Shown here: one piece after another, positions 35,833 to 47,328 of the stretch
How positions within the stretch are numbered: the stretch's first letter is position 1
Layout: each line of letters opens with the position of its first letter
NCBI GenBank assembly: GCA_019671135.1
Contig: JAHRHY010000014.1
Span: 742,001-806,000, forward strand
DNA: 64,000 bases
Direction: 5' to 3'
Origin: Linnemannia hyalina
Taxonomy: Eukaryota; Mortierellomycota; Mortierellomycetes; Mortierellales; Mortierellaceae
The notes under the pieces: generated by a model
Told to the model about the DNA's origin: nothing
The model's database searches: none
The model's input: only the letters and a program-made list of their open reading frames with translations
Made by a program: the position numbers and the translations under genes

Positions 35833-36585
35833 CCCCCCTCTTTTCTTTTCTTCTCTTTTCTTTTCGTGAAAAAAACGACAAGGGGACAGGGCGGAAAGCG
35901 AGAGAGAAAAGAGGAAAGGAAGGGAGGGATGTTGTTGTAGTTCTTGTTGAAGTTGTTGCTATTGTTGTTGCTGTTGTTGCTGTTGTTGTGGCACAGGAGA
36001 GGATGTGCAGGTGCAGACGAGTGTCCAATGGGTTGCACGCTCAGCAAACAAACCAACAAACGACAGCAAGATAACAACAACAGATGCAATGGTCAATTGC
36101 CGTAGGGATGAAAAGAAGAAGAAAAAAAAAGGCGGGGGGAAAAACACTTATCACACACACTTGAGCTAGCAAGGGTCCCTTCTGATTCAATTGGTAGAAG
36201 CCTAGAAGGGAGCGAGAGTGAGAAAGAGAAAGAGAGGTACATGGTTCGAGGTACTTTTGAATGCTCGCTCTGGGATTGGATTTTAGGGGCTGCCACTCCG
36301 GGGTCTCCCTGAAGTGTTTTGAGACACAGAGCAAAGGAAGGGATGGGTACTCGTACGGATAAAAAGAGACTTTCTTCCTTGCTTCTTTCTTTCCCTTTCG
36401 TCCCTTCCTTCTTTCTTCGTTCTTCTTTCTTCTTTGTCACACCCCACTCTTACTCACACTCCCTCTGTTCCTCCCTCTCCTCTCTTTCTTTTTCTTTTCT
36501 TTTCTTGCTTCTCTCCTTTCATTCCTCCCTTCTTCACTCACTCACCCACCCTTCCTCCCATTTCACCCATCCTTTCTTTTCTCAC
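35244..36585. other. Intergenic region with simple repeats
   Basis: No gene recognised. It contains an ATT repeat (about 35415-35433), a CT repeat (about 35798-35827), TTG-type triplet repeats (about 35940-35990) and a long CT-rich tract (36360-36580), the last probably the leader of the FYVE gene. The frames are open there only because of composition. Confidence 0.5.
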
Positions 36586-38205
36586 ATGGACGTCTACTCG
36601 CTCACCAGGAAGCAGCGCCCCACCCACTTGACTCGAGGGGAACTAGACAAGTCCCACCTCACAAACACCACAACTACAACAGCCATGACCCAGCCTGAAC
36701 AGCAGCACTCACAACTCCCGCCCGAGTACAGGCAAGCCCTCCTTGAACAACAACAAAAGCAGCAACAACAACAACAACAACAAGTCCCTGCTGCACCCCC
36801 GACGTTACAAGAGATCGAAAGCAAGCACTCGCAGCTCCCGCCGCAGTACCGACAGGCTGTTTTGGAACAGCAGCAACGGGAACATCAACAACGTCTACTG
36901 CAGCAACAACAACCTCAACAACCTCAACAACCAAACACCTCCTCGAGACCCGATACCCAACGACTCTACCAGTCAGCCTCCGTCTCGTCCTCACCTACCG
37001 GGAAGCCTAGCCCCAACGGCGCTAAAAGCCTAGTCGCTCGTCGGGCTGGTGCGAATGCGTCGCATCAACGCATTGTCTCGGCCCCTCTCATGAGTTCCCA
37101 CCGGTCCGACCGCAACGAGGCCTATTCGAATGCAACTAGTCCCGGCCGTGCCCACTGGAAGGTAACAAACATAACAGACCCACCCTTGTTCGTAGTTATT
37201 CCGAAGGAAGGCTCCTTTTATCCCACATGGCAATTGAAGTCAGAAAAGAGACGGACAACTGATCCGATAATTATAATTCTATTCAACTTTGCACTTTACT
37301 CTGTTCATAGCCCGACAGCAGCACCCAGGTTTGCACCTGGCCAGGCTGTCTCCGCGAGTTTGGCTTCTTTGACCGCCGACACCACTGCAGGAGGTACGTT
37401 TTTTTTTTTTAATTAGCTACTTTTCGTTCTTCATTTGCTTCGTCTCTTCTGTCTTTAAGCTCCAATTGCTTCGGAGTCACGCAACTCACTCTTCTCTGCA
37501 TGCACCAATCCCATTCATTTCATATTAGATGCGGCGATATCTTTTGCAGCGCTCATTGCTCAAAAGCAGTTCCACTGGATCAGGCATTGGATTTCAACCC
37601 GGCCATGGGCGTTACCAGCAGAGCCTGTACAGGATGCTTCGAGGCCTATGAGCAGTGGCAAGGTTTGATCCCCTCCAACGGCACCACTTTTACCAGTCAA
37701 CAGAGTGCGAGGGGAACCTTTGGATCTGTTTCAGACAGCCACATCCCCAGCGAGTACTCGACCCTCAAGGGATCGCCTCTGAGCAAGCCAGCGGGATTGT
37801 CGCCTTCCCGCAAGAACACTGGACATATCCCAGACGGACTTCTTGCAGGCAGCACCTCTTCAAACGAGACTCTGGGTCGCGATGGTAATTACATACAGCA
37901 TTCTTATTTCTTTCTTGGAGCAATCTTTTCGGAACCTGGTGATTGACCTCTTGTCTATCATTTGAATTGTAGATACGGTGCGGCTCCCAAAGTCAGCATC
38001 GGACAACATCGCTATCAAGACACGGCCCGTTCAAGGTATGAGGGTTGCATTGGCGGACTTGGACGTTGTGTTCATATGAGACTGTTTCTGTTGGTATGGA
38101 ACCGCATTTCTAATATCAAAATTTGGTCCCTTGTCCTTTTTAGTAGACACATCTAACATGCCAATGCCTTCTGTCCCTCACGACTGGTCTTGGAGCACCT
38201 TCTAA
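36586..38205 (+). CDS. FYVE zinc-finger protein with poly-Gln repeats
   Basis: Five exons, 36586-37161, 37311-37393, 37529-37884, 37973-38035 and 38144-38205, give 379 residues. The FYVE finger crosses two splice junctions: WKPDSSTQVCTWPGC, then FDRRHHCRRCGDIFC and SAHCSKAV, and CTGCFEAYEQW. It has the WxxD, RRHHCR and paired Cys motifs that bind two zinc ions and phosphatidylinositol 3-phosphate on endosomes. The N-terminal part contains a duplicated motif, HSQLPPEYRQALLEQQQ and HSQLPPQYRQAVLEQQQ, each followed by Gln runs. The C-terminal exon ends VPHDWSWSTF. All introns are GT..AG and keep the frame. It is likely an endosomal adaptor; I cannot assign it to a named yeast protein. The start could be slightly different, since the upstream tract is also open. 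Confidence 0.85.
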
Positions 38206-38645
38206 GGATACCTCATTGACAGGACACTCTCACGACAGGATGCATTTCAACGACGGGACGCGACACGATAACAGTGCTTCAAGTAATGACGTTCCTCTCA
38301 TTTTTGATTTTTTTTGGGACCACATTCAACATTCAATGCCACACATTCATATTACCTCACCACAAGCACAACGCAAAAGCATACACGTTTTTTTTTACAA
38401 CCACAAACAAAAAAGAAAAACACATCCACGACCTTCATGCATACACATCTCTACTAAGATGAATGAAAATACACCACCAATAATACATATTTTTTTCATC
38501 AACAACGATTCACTTGAGCGCGCAATGCAATGATGTTTCAAGAAGTATGTATATTTACAAGTTGGTTCGTATGTACTAGTCCCAAAGGCGAGATAGAAGG
38601 GGTGACAAATGTCGGGTGAAAAAGAAAAGGCACTAGGAGCTTCTT

Positions 38646-38930
38646 TTAAACCTTGCGCTCGAGATCACCACGGACCTCATTAGCGTTCCCGCGAGCCTCC
38701 ACACTCGTGTCCCCCGTCAAGGACCCGACAGTCTGCTGGAGTTGTCCTTCAGCCTTGTGGCCGACTCCTTGGGCGTGGGTCTTGGCGTCGGCGGCCTTTT
38801 GGGCAGACTCGGCCTGGGACTGTTGTTGGGCACCGTTCGCGGCGAGGGTGGTGTTTCCGATGGTGTTTCCGATCGCCTGCTTTGCGGCGCCGATGTAGGA
38901 GTTTGTGGAGTTTGCGAGTCTGTCGGTCAT
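38646..38930 (-). CDS. CsbD-like small stress protein 1
   Basis: A single 94-residue exon, hydrophilic and helical, with no signal peptide. It has the CsbD-like pattern NSYIGAAKQAIGNTIGN, then AADAKTHAQGVGHKAEGQLQQTVGSLTG and the C-terminus NEVRGDLERKV. The fungal relatives include proteins described as mismatched-base-pair and cruciform DNA recognition factors (Hmp1 of Ustilago), and bacterial CsbD is a general-stress protein. It is a tandem paralog of 39834-40118, same strand and same length. A TATA-like CATAAAAG lies upstream on the minus strand near 39043. Molecular function is uncertain. Confidence 0.8.
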   Translation of the reverse strand: MTDRLANSTNSYIGAAKQAIGNTIGNTTLAANGAQQQSQAESAQKAADAKTHAQGVGHKAEGQLQQTVGSLTGDTSVEARGNANEVRGDLERKV

Positions 38931-39833
38931 CTTTTTTATTTTGTTGGTGTGTAGGTTTTGAGTGTGTTTGTTGGTGGGGTTGGAGTTGCGTGAGGGTTGG
39001 TTTGTTGATGGGGTTGTGAAGAAGAGGAACGAGGGTGGTTGCTTTTATGTGTTTTTTTTTGTAAAGAGAAAGAGGTGAGCTAGTATGTAGCAGGAGGGGG
39101 GGGGGAATGCCGTCATGAATACGAGTTGTATTTGCTTTCTTGATTAAAGGGGTGATGAGAAAGAGAACCGGAAGACATGGGAGGGATGGGGGTATTATGA
39201 CGCCCAGGTAAACCTTAATGTCATCAAACCAGTGCGCTAGTTACCAGGCATACATTTACGAAATGATGGCATATTGACGTGATGTGCCTACTTTTTTTTG
39301 TGAGAGGGTGTGTGCTATGCCTCCCACCCCAACAGGCAAGGGTTCAGGGCAGATCTGAGATTGGTTCGTCTTTGTTCTTTCAGATTTAGTTAGAGCCAGG
39401 TCCAACGCAAATCTCGTGAGCCCTTTGCTTTTGTGAGAGAGAGCGAGAGCGAGAGTAAGAGAGTGAGAGAGAGACGTGAAGGCTGCTTCAAATTGATTGT
39501 AAGGCATGCATTTGCTTCTAGAACAGAACACGAGCAAGAAAGAGATAAGGAGGAGGGAGGTTCCCTGTCTTTTATTTTTTTGAGAAGGACAACGGCCGCG
39601 ATAAAAGCAAATAGGATGAGTATGACGGGAACTCGTCCTTTTATTCTGTTCAACAGGTCACTCGTACTTCTCACCATTCTTTCGTTCCACATGTGCGAAG
39701 CATAATTCAAAAGAGAGATGAAAAGTACTCGAAAAAAAATTGTGTTTTTATTACAGAAAAGTTATGTACAGCTTGAGCCTTCAGGAAAGAGTGGGTGGAG
39801 GGTCTTGAGGTTGGACAGTTCAGGTCTTGAAGC
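38931..39833. other. Spacer between CsbD-like paralogs
   Basis: It holds the leader of paralog 1 and the 3' region of paralog 2. No further gene is seen. A G run sits at about 39097-39107, and a GA-rich tract at 39434-39475. Confidence 0.5.
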
Positions 39834-40118
39834 TTAGACCTTGCGCTCGAGATCGCCGCGGACCTCGTTGACATGGCCGCGAGCCTCCATGTCATTGTTG
39901 CCAGTCAAAGATCCGACGTTCTTCTGGACCTCTCCCTGGACCTTGTGGCCAACACCCTCGGCGTGGGTCTTGGCATCGGCGGCCTTCTGGGCGGCATCGG
40001 CTTGAGTCTTCTGATGGGCTCCGTTGGCGGCAAGGTCGCTGTAGCCGAGGGTCTCACCGACGGTCTGCTTGGCGCCGCCGATATAGGAGTTTGCGGTGTT
40101 TTGGATTCTGTCGGTCAT
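39834..40118 (-). CDS. CsbD-like small stress protein 2
   Basis: A single 94-residue exon. It shares with its neighbour the start MTDRxxNxxNSYIG, the core AADAKTHAxGVGHK and the identical last 10 residues EVRGDLERKV, but about a third of positions differ, so the duplication is not recent. Family and role are as for the first paralog: a small, very hydrophilic protein expected to be abundant under stress. The minus-strand upstream region has AATAAAAAG near 40235, which may act as its TATA element. Mitochondrial or secretory signals are absent. Confidence 0.8.
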   Translation of the reverse strand: MTDRIQNTANSYIGGAKQTVGETLGYSDLAANGAHQKTQADAAQKAADAKTHAEGVGHKVQGEVQKNVGSLTGNNDMEARGHVNEVRGDLERKV

Positions 40119-40548
40119 GTTGTTATGTGTGTTGAGTTGGGGGTTGTTTGGGGCTTGGGTTGAGTTGAGTTGGTTGGTTGTTGTTGTTGTGTTTGTTGTT
40201 GATGGGGAGGAAAAAAAAATATTGCGAACTGCTCTCCCTTTTTATTCATTCTTCGTCGGTCGGTTTCCGTCATCCAGGGGAACTCATAGAAAAAATGATG
40301 CGCGTCAAAATGTCGTAATGAAATCTAGGTCGAGAGAAATAAGGTTTCTGCATAATACGACTCTGGGTGATAAGGGGTAACAGGATCACTTTGGTCATTC
40401 CAGATGATGTAACTGTAGACCGTCATAGAAAACGTACCCTGCCGGTTGCATGTGAAGTACAACCATAATACGTCATGAACCGCCTAGCGTTTTTTTTTTT
40501 AGGATACTATTTTTATTATGCGATGATGAATGCTGAAGGAAAAAAAAA

Positions 40549-42204
40549 TCAGTCGACCCTGCGACGCTTGGGACCGCCCAAGATCTTGGTCTTCTCCTTT
40601 GCAGAGTTGCGTTTCCTCCTCTTCTCCATGGCCCGGGCCAAAGCCTTGGGACTCTCGCTCAAGTGCTTGAACTTGTCGATCAACTCTAGCTTCTTCTGGT
40701 CTGACTTCTTCAAGAAGAAGGGGTTCTTGCCCTTGAGGACCAATTCCTTCTCCTTGCGCTTGTGGTCGCGCTTGATCTCCTGGCGACGCTTCTGCGAGGC
40801 TTCGGTGGCTTGACGGTCGATCATGCGGCTGAGTTGGTTCTGGAGCTTGTCTTTCATGTCTGGGTCGCGCTCCTTCTTGACAAGTTCCTTGAGTTTCTTC
40901 ATTTCGTCCACTTGGTAGTCCTTGAGGAAGGAGTATGACTTTTCGAAGAGGTCGTTGTCGAGTTTTCCGCTTAGGCTGTCGAAACGAGGATCACGGCGTT
41001 TCTATGAGGTTGAAATTTGAGCGTGATATGTATGATCGTTAAGAACTGATCCGATTGTGTCCTGTCTTTAGTCTCTGTTGGGCATTGAGTAAGACGAAGA
41101 AAATTCCTTACAGCGCTGGCGACCTCCACGACTTGACGGTAACGTCCAACTGGCTTCTTTGATCCGATCTCCATTGGCCTATATGATACACGGCACATGG
41201 TGCAGAGGTGTTAGATGCCACAACTCTTTCAAATAAGAACACCGCCAGTAAGAAATGCACATTCCGGCTCAGACTCATGAGATCGTACCTGTTTTTGTCT
41301 GCACGCTTCTCAATAAATTTCCGCTCCTTCTTCTCCTTGTTCATGGCATCCCTCAGCTTATCCATCTTGTTCTTGGGTCGTCTCTCCTCCTCCTCGCTAT
41401 CCTCCTCGCTATCCTCCTCCTCTGAATCATCATCATCATATCGATCCTGAGATGCTTTCCGTGCGAGTCCCTTGGTGGCGACCTTCTTCTTCTCTGCTCC
41501 ACGCAAGGTCTGGTGGAAGACCTTCATGCCGACCTTTTGTTGGATCTCTGCCAATTTGTCGAAGGGTATCTGAGCCAGGTCTAAGATGAACACAAAAGAG
41601 TAGACAATAGTGAGTTAGACACCGATCCAGGTCCCACTGTGTCACCGCCTGTGTTTCGCGGTTTCTCTTCAATGTGGTCCGCCTTGTTGCGGGAACTTAC
41701 TCTTTTGGAGTTCCTTGAGCTTCTTGTCATCATCATCATCGTCGTCAGAGTCATCAGAGTCATTAGAATCTGAATCTTCGTCGCTGTCATCCGAGTCATC
41801 CGAGTCCTCTTCTTCTTCTTCTTCTTCCTCTTCCTCCTCCTCCTCGCTATCCTCGTCAACTTCACTCTGCATCTTCAAATCGTCTGAATCCTCCTCTTCC
41901 TCCTCGCTATCCTGTTCCTCGTCGTCAGAGGGTTCCTGATCACTACCGCCGCCGCTGTTGTTCTGGTCGAGGTCGCTATCGCTTTGATCGAATGTCTGCA
42001 TACGCCTCTACAAAATTTATGAAAAGAATAAAGTAGCGGGTTAGGAGGATTTTAGTGGCGCATTTCCCTTGGGACTGACTAGGAAGGTATTTTGTCCCCG
42101 ACATTGGAAATGAATTTGACGACAGGTTGCGCATAAGGTTGTTTTTTTACCATGGCGCGAGCTGCGGCGTCTTCCTGTTCCTGCTTCTTTCCCTTCAAGG
42201 CCAT
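40549..42204 (-). CDS. RRP36: rRNA biogenesis protein Rrp36
   Basis: Five exons, 42151-42204, 41701-42007, 41289-41580, 41112-41178 and 40549-41001, give 390 residues. Rrp36 is a nucleolar factor required for early cleavages of pre-rRNA at A0, A1 and A2. The first exon is 18 codons (MALKGKKQEQEDAAARAM). Exon 2 is an extreme Asp/Glu/Ser tract. Conserved blocks begin in exon 4 (MEIGSKKPVGRYRQVVE) and exon 5 (RRDPRFDSLSG, FEKSYSFLKDYQVDEMKKLKELVKKE), ending with a basic tail, GGPKRRRVD. All introns are GT..AG and phases add up. The protein shares a 262-base divergent promoter with the FHA/G-patch gene. The acidic tract gives a poly-Ser mirror frame on the other strand, which is not a gene. Confidence 0.9.
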
Positions 42205-42466
42205 GGTGATGTGATGTGATGTATGCGGGTTGTATGAAAACGAATGAACCCGTTCGTTGAAGGTGTTGAAGGCTATGGGGTAAAAAAAAAGAAAAAAAAG
42301 TAAAGAAATAACCCTGCTAAGCCTCAAAGCATCCCAAATTTAGCAGTCCCGACCACCCATGTCCGCACAGGCACACACAATATCGCTACCCACATTTCTC
42401 ACCTTTATTTTAACCTACTCCCCCACAAGCACGACAAGGAGAACAAAAAACGAAAACCACCACGGA

Positions 42467-44548
42467 ATGACCGACTTTAGCGACGAGCTCGACGGATACC
42501 TCAAGGCCCGGACCGCAACCCAGGACCAAGAGACCTTCGAAACCGCCGCCGCAAACGCTGCAGCCGACGCGCTCTTTGGTCACTCATTCGCTCACCCTCA
42601 CCCTGATGGTTTCCAATCGACTCAGGACTCTCCTGCATTCGCTCAGCATCCTCAGACGCTAATGTGGCATGATGCCACGACGGGGACTTTTTCTTATTAT
42701 GATGCGGGGTCCGGGACGTATATTCCTGTTGATGGACCTAACGCTCCGCATCCTCACCCACAGCAACAGCAACCACAACAGCAACCGCAGCAACAACAAC
42801 AACAACAACAGCAGCAGGAGTATCATGCTTACTCAACCTCTGCGGCTTCGTACGATTCTCCAGGAGGCTATCACATCGACCCTTACACCGGATACCCCAT
42901 CGAGACCACGCCAGCAGGAGCAGCAGGAGGAGCTGGACAATACTATGAAGCACCACCCGAGAGTGATGCTACCCTACGACTCTGCGTACTTTCCTCCAAG
43001 ATTCTCAAGGTTGCGGGGGTCATTCTAATGGACGCGTCAGGGATCTCGTTTGGCAGGGATCGGCCGTTGAGTGGACAGGGGAAGCGTGTCCGGATGATTG
43101 AGATGGAGATCAGTCGTTATCACGGGAGCATTTATCTAGATCGACAACTGGTTGCGCCGGAGGCCCATGGGTCTACGGCATATTCACATTTTGAGTCGGC
43201 GGGAGCAGTAGGGACTCCAGCAGTTGAATCGGCGGCGATGGTAGAGATGCGCTTGGACGAGAGCAATCCGACGGTGGAGGAGGAGGAGGAGGAGGTCAAT
43301 GACGATGGGGCGACGACACAGTCAGTAGAGGTTGACCTGTCGGAGGAGACTGCTACAAGGCAGGAGGCAGAGAGCAGTAGCAGTAAGGACGAAAACTCTT
43401 CATTACGTGAACAGGATACATCACTGTCTCCCACAACGATACAGGGCGAACAGGATCAGGAAGCAGAGGATGGCGAGATACCCGATTCTCCACTGGGCGC
43501 TGGCGCACGGGTGCAGAACCATCGAGAACAGGGCGAGATGAGCGACGACGAAGGCAAGGCCGATGGATCTGAGAAGCAGGTCGCTATCGACGTCCAAGAA
43601 GAAGAGCAACAAAGGCAGTACAAAGAGTACCAACGACAATTGGAAGAATACCAACAATACTACCAGAGCATGGCCCCCCCAGTGTACGTCGACACCTTCC
43701 AGATCATTGATTGCGGTTCTACTCATGGAACCTTCCTCAATGGACAACGACTCTCGGACGCCAAGACTGCCAGCCAACCCTTCCCGCTGAATCATCTCGA
43801 TCAGTTACAGCTGGGCTCGACTGTCTTTGAGATCCATGCGCATGAGGAAGGGAGGATTTGTGGCTCGTGCCAGGTGACAGATGATAATGAGATTGAGGTG
43901 CTTGACGACAAAAACCAAGAGACAGATGGATCCAAGGCCTCTGGAGGAGACGCCGCCAATAATAGCGGCGGTAGCAACAAAAACTCGTCAATGTTGGCAG
44001 GCGACATCAAGTTATCACGAGAGCAGGAGCGGATCGACGAGATGAACCGGTTACGGAAGAAATGGGCTGGTCCTGATCGGAAGACCACCGGGAAGCGCTC
44101 TGGTGGCGGTAGAGGCGGATACCATGACGGCTCCGGATCATCAACCTCATCACCGTCCTCAGACTATGGTGCCACTTCAGGATACGTCGACCGGGCTGCG
44201 AAACGGCGACAGTTCAACCCAGACAATTCCCAGCCCATCCGCTCAGGTATGCCCGACCACTCTTCAGCCCCTGAGGTAGTCTCCGGTTTCCATGTTCCCG
44301 TAGCCAAAACCAACAAGGGCCATGCGATGCTGAGCAAGATGGGCTGGAAGGCAGGCACGGGCCTCGGCGCAACGCGACAGGGTGTTGTCGAACCTGTGCA
44401 GTTATTGGTTGCGGACAAAAAGGCTGGCCTCGGCTCCAAGACTATACAATCCCAGGGCGCTGCTGCCATCTCTGCATCCCGACTACCAGAAACCCAGGCT
44501 GAAATAGCACGGCGCAAAGCGCGTGAAAGATTTGCACAATTGAAATAA
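42467..44548 (+). CDS. AGGF1-like protein: OCRE-like motif, split FHA domain, G-patch
   Basis: A single 693-residue exon. In order: an OCRE-like aromatic motif at about residues 65-90 (MWHDATTGTFSYYDAGSGTYIP), a Gln run, and the start of an FHA domain (about 165-225, ISFGRDRP and ISRYHGSIYLD). About 180 acidic and Gln-rich residues are inserted before the second half of the FHA (about 408-460, IIDCGSTHGTFLNGQRL). A G-patch follows at about 618-660 (MLSKMGWKAGTGLGATRQGVVEP), and the end is RRKARERFAQLK. The order OCRE-FHA-G-patch is that of human AGGF1, a nuclear protein; the G-patch suggests a DEAH-helicase partner in splicing or ribosome assembly. The frame is open from 42359, but MTDFSDELDGYL at 42467 is a better start. 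The large insertion inside the FHA fold is unusual. Confidence 0.88.
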   Translation: MTDFSDELDGYLKARTATQDQETFETAAANAAADALFGHSFAHPHPDGFQSTQDSPAFAQHPQTLMWHDATTGTFSYYDAGSGTYIPVDGPNAPHPHPQQQQPQQQPQQQQQQQQQQEYHAYSTSAASYDSPGGYHIDPYTGYPIETTPAGAAGGAGQYYEAPPESDATLRLCVLSSKILKVAGVILMDASGISFGRDRPLSGQGKRVRMIEMEISRYHGSIYLDRQLVAPEAHGSTAYSHFESAGAVGTPAVESAAMVEMRLDESNPTVEEEEEEVNDDGATTQSVEVDLSEETATRQEAESSSSKDENSSLREQDTSLSPTTIQGEQDQEAEDGEIPDSPLGAGARVQNHREQGEMSDDEGKADGSEKQVAIDVQEEEQQRQYKEYQRQLEEYQQYYQSMAPPVYVDTFQIIDCGSTHGTFLNGQRLSDAKTASQPFPLNHLDQLQLGSTVFEIHAHEEGRICGSCQVTDDNEIEVLDDKNQETDGSKASGGDAANNSGGSNKNSSMLAGDIKLSREQERIDEMNRLRKKWAGPDRKTTGKRSGGGRGGYHDGSGSSTSSPSSDYGATSGYVDRAAKRRQFNPDNSQPIRSGMPDHSSAPEVVSGFHVPVAKTNKGHAMLSKMGWKAGTGLGATRQGVVEPVQLLVADKKAGLGSKTIQSQGAAAISASRLPETQAEIARRKARERFAQLK

Positions 44549-44673
44549 AACTGGGTAGAAACTAGCTTCTTGTGTGTATATGATATTGTATTTGCGTCTA
44601 TATCCATGTAAATGTCTATAATATTTTTCAATCGCTGCAAAAACTCGTCCTAGTATCCTACGACGTGTCGTTC

Positions 44674-47016
44674 TTAAACCTTTCCTCCGATCAAGGACCA
44701 GCTCGTGTTGACACTGTTGTAGCGAACCTCCTGATCAGGGTGGGCCATGAGCTCCATGATCTTTTGCTTGACACCGATCTCTTGCAAGAACCTATTCATA
44801 AACAAAAATAGCAAACATGCATTGATTAGACAATGTGCCTCAGAGTCGCTTGCACGATGCGTCAATATAAAAAAAAGGTCACGCGTTACTTACTTCTTGC
44901 TGCTAGGGTCACGCTTGACATATTGTCCAATGTCACTGGCGGCCACAGAGAGCACAATGGCATCGTTGGAAGTGCTGAGGAGACGTGCCAACACCCTACA
45001 GAGTAATCGATGAATGAATTAAGTGAGTCCATGGTTTCTCCTCCTTATCAATTTCAAGCATGTCGCGATGAAAACCGAAAATAAGAGATACCTCAAAAGG
45101 GCATAGTTCTCCTTCTTGAGCTCCTTCCAGTTCTTGATCCAGAATTGTTCCGACAAGTGGGGTGGCGACCAGGTCAGTCTTGACGACAGCAACTCTGCCT
45201 TGTAAACCTCAAATGTTCTGTCATGTCGGCACAAAGGGTAAAAAAAAAAGAGAAAGGTGGAAGTCAGAACTGAACGTTTTGATCCGCACTTTGCATGAAG
45301 TGTTAACATATGCCTCGCAAAATAAAACTGTCGAACTTACGTCAATGTATGGAAGTTCTCCTGGAGCTGTGCCTTCAAAAAGTTGACATCCTCCAAGATC
45401 TCGGCATCCGACCACTTGCGCGACGACAGGTTCTCACTGAACTGGAGCAACTTCACAGCAGCCATAGCAGCCAAGTTGGCCTCGGGTGCCTTCTCAACCA
45501 AGTTCTATAATTAAGGGCGTATTGACGACGTATTAGTTAGGGTGAATCGTTGAATCAGTGGAACCTTTTCATCGAAGTATAAGATACAGGTAAGATAAAG
45601 ATTTTACCCTCAGGGTGGCAATGACAACACGGATGACCTTCTCCTTGATGGCGGATTTAGCAATATCAACCAACTGAGGGATAACATCGTACATCCTAAT
45701 AAGCAAGGAAATATGAGAAAAGGCCTTGCTTAGTCCTGGGCTCCGTGTCATTCTTATCCAATCCACGATCCTCGAAAAGCAGCAATCCTGACAAGTACCT
45801 GTTGAGCTCCTGAGCAATCTCCTCGTTAAAGGTCAAGATCCAGAAACAGTAGATGACCTGGTACTGCATCTGAGGTCCAGGGTTCTCCATTTTCAAGATC
45901 CTGACAAGGGCATCAATCGCCTGAGGCGTGTTCCAGTAGACAATGCGAACGTTGCGCTGTCTCAAAGCCGACTCCAGAACCTGAACAGAAAGATCGACCT
46001 CGGCAGGGTTCTTGCTCTGCAATTGAGCAGTCGTCCAGCGGAAAAGTTCTCCTGCAGCCTCAGTGTCAGGCTTGGGCGAGGCGCACAGCAGGGTCGTCAA
46101 GACCTTGCTTGCCTTCAGGGCAATGAAACTGTCCTCGCTTCTCAAACACCTAACAAAAAAAATGTAGTGAAGACGATGTCAATATGAGATTTGAACAGCA
46201 GACATGGACACGCGGACAAAATTATTGTTGGCACGATGCGACGTACTTGAGGAGAGGAGCATAAGGCAACGAGGCATCCGTCTGACCAAGTTGCAAAAAG
46301 TAGGCAGCACGCTCTTCGTGATCTGTGTTCCATTGAGGGACAATGGTGTGGTTGGTCAGCCATGATTGACAAAATGGAGCACGTAATGGTTGGGCATGGT
46401 GTCACTATCAAAGTGCTATTTTTTTTTACCAAGGAGAAGGTCGTCAATGAGGATGAGGATTGACTGAATGGTATCGACACGGACAAGCTTCTGGAGCAAG
46501 CTGATAAAGAGTTCTCCGTAAACGTTTCCCTCCTATCGAGTATGCATAAGCAGTAAAGGTAAAGAGGTATGAGCGATCTGTGCGTGTGTGTTTCCTGGCC
46601 GTAACGAATCGTTGCTGTTCAAATGGCGATGTCCGTGCCCACCCCTCCTGATTGGTGTGTGTGGTGGCTGTTACCTTATCCACGACTCTGGAAAGATCCT
46701 CGCCAGTCTTTTTCTCGATTGCCTTGATATAGTTGAGCTCAGCCTGGGTAATAAGAGTCGCGCGTTGGTAGCCCTATTGACACCAAAGTAGTGTGAATTG
46801 CATGCAAACGAGAGTGAACGAGAAAGAACGGTGAGTTTGTGCGATTCAGCATTCAGGAACAGAATGTAAGTAGACCCCTGAAAAATTCTCTCTTAGTTTT
46901 ACCTCCCATGGGATAGGACGGGCCCTGAGGCCAGAGGTCAGTTCGTCGAGGAAGGCGTTGGAGACGAAGGCAAGGGGCACCTCTGCGACGCCGTCGTTGG
47001 AAGTCTGAATGGCCAT
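44674..47016 (-). CDS. VMA13: V-type proton ATPase subunit H
   Basis: Ten exons: 46903-47016, 46675-46773, 46430-46532, 46247-46322, 45799-46149, 45608-45695, 45341-45504, 45092-45217, 44894-44995 and 44674-44791. They give 446 residues. Subunit H is the regulatory V1 subunit that couples ATPase to proton pumping and silences free V1. Recognisable blocks are IPWEGYQRATLITQAEL, VRIVYWNTPQAIDALVRIL, QMQYQVIYCFWILTFN, NFHTLTTFEVYKAELLSSRLTWSPPHL, FWIKNWKEL, LSVAASDIGQYVKRDP and GVKQKIMELMAHPDQEVRYNSV. The blocks run from N- to C-terminus without a gap and every junction keeps phase. This is the most intron-rich gene in the window (nine introns). It ends 125 bases from the convergent FHA/G-patch gene. 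Confidence 0.95.
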
Positions 47017-47328
47017 TTTTTATGTGTATGTGTGTGTGCGTGCGTGTGGAATCAGATCAGGGAAAAAGAGGGAGTGTCGCGGGTGGTTAGAGTAAGGGAG
47101 AAGTGATGAGAGGAGTGAGAGTCGTTCCTTGATGTTGTTCCTGAGCGACAGCGGTAAGGAAGAGAGTTAGAAAGAGGGATGAATGGCGCGAGGAGATGGA
47201 GACGACAAAAAAAAAAGTATGGCGGGCATACAAGTCGACTATAACCAGAAAAAAGTGACGTTTATTCAATGAGAGTGGAGAGAGGCGCGCGTTTATTATT
47301 GGCTTAGGACGGAGTTTTTGCAAGGTGA

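Noticed and set aside
41715..41939. Ser-rich 74-codon frame on the + strand
   Set aside because: Complement of the acidic tract of Rrp36.
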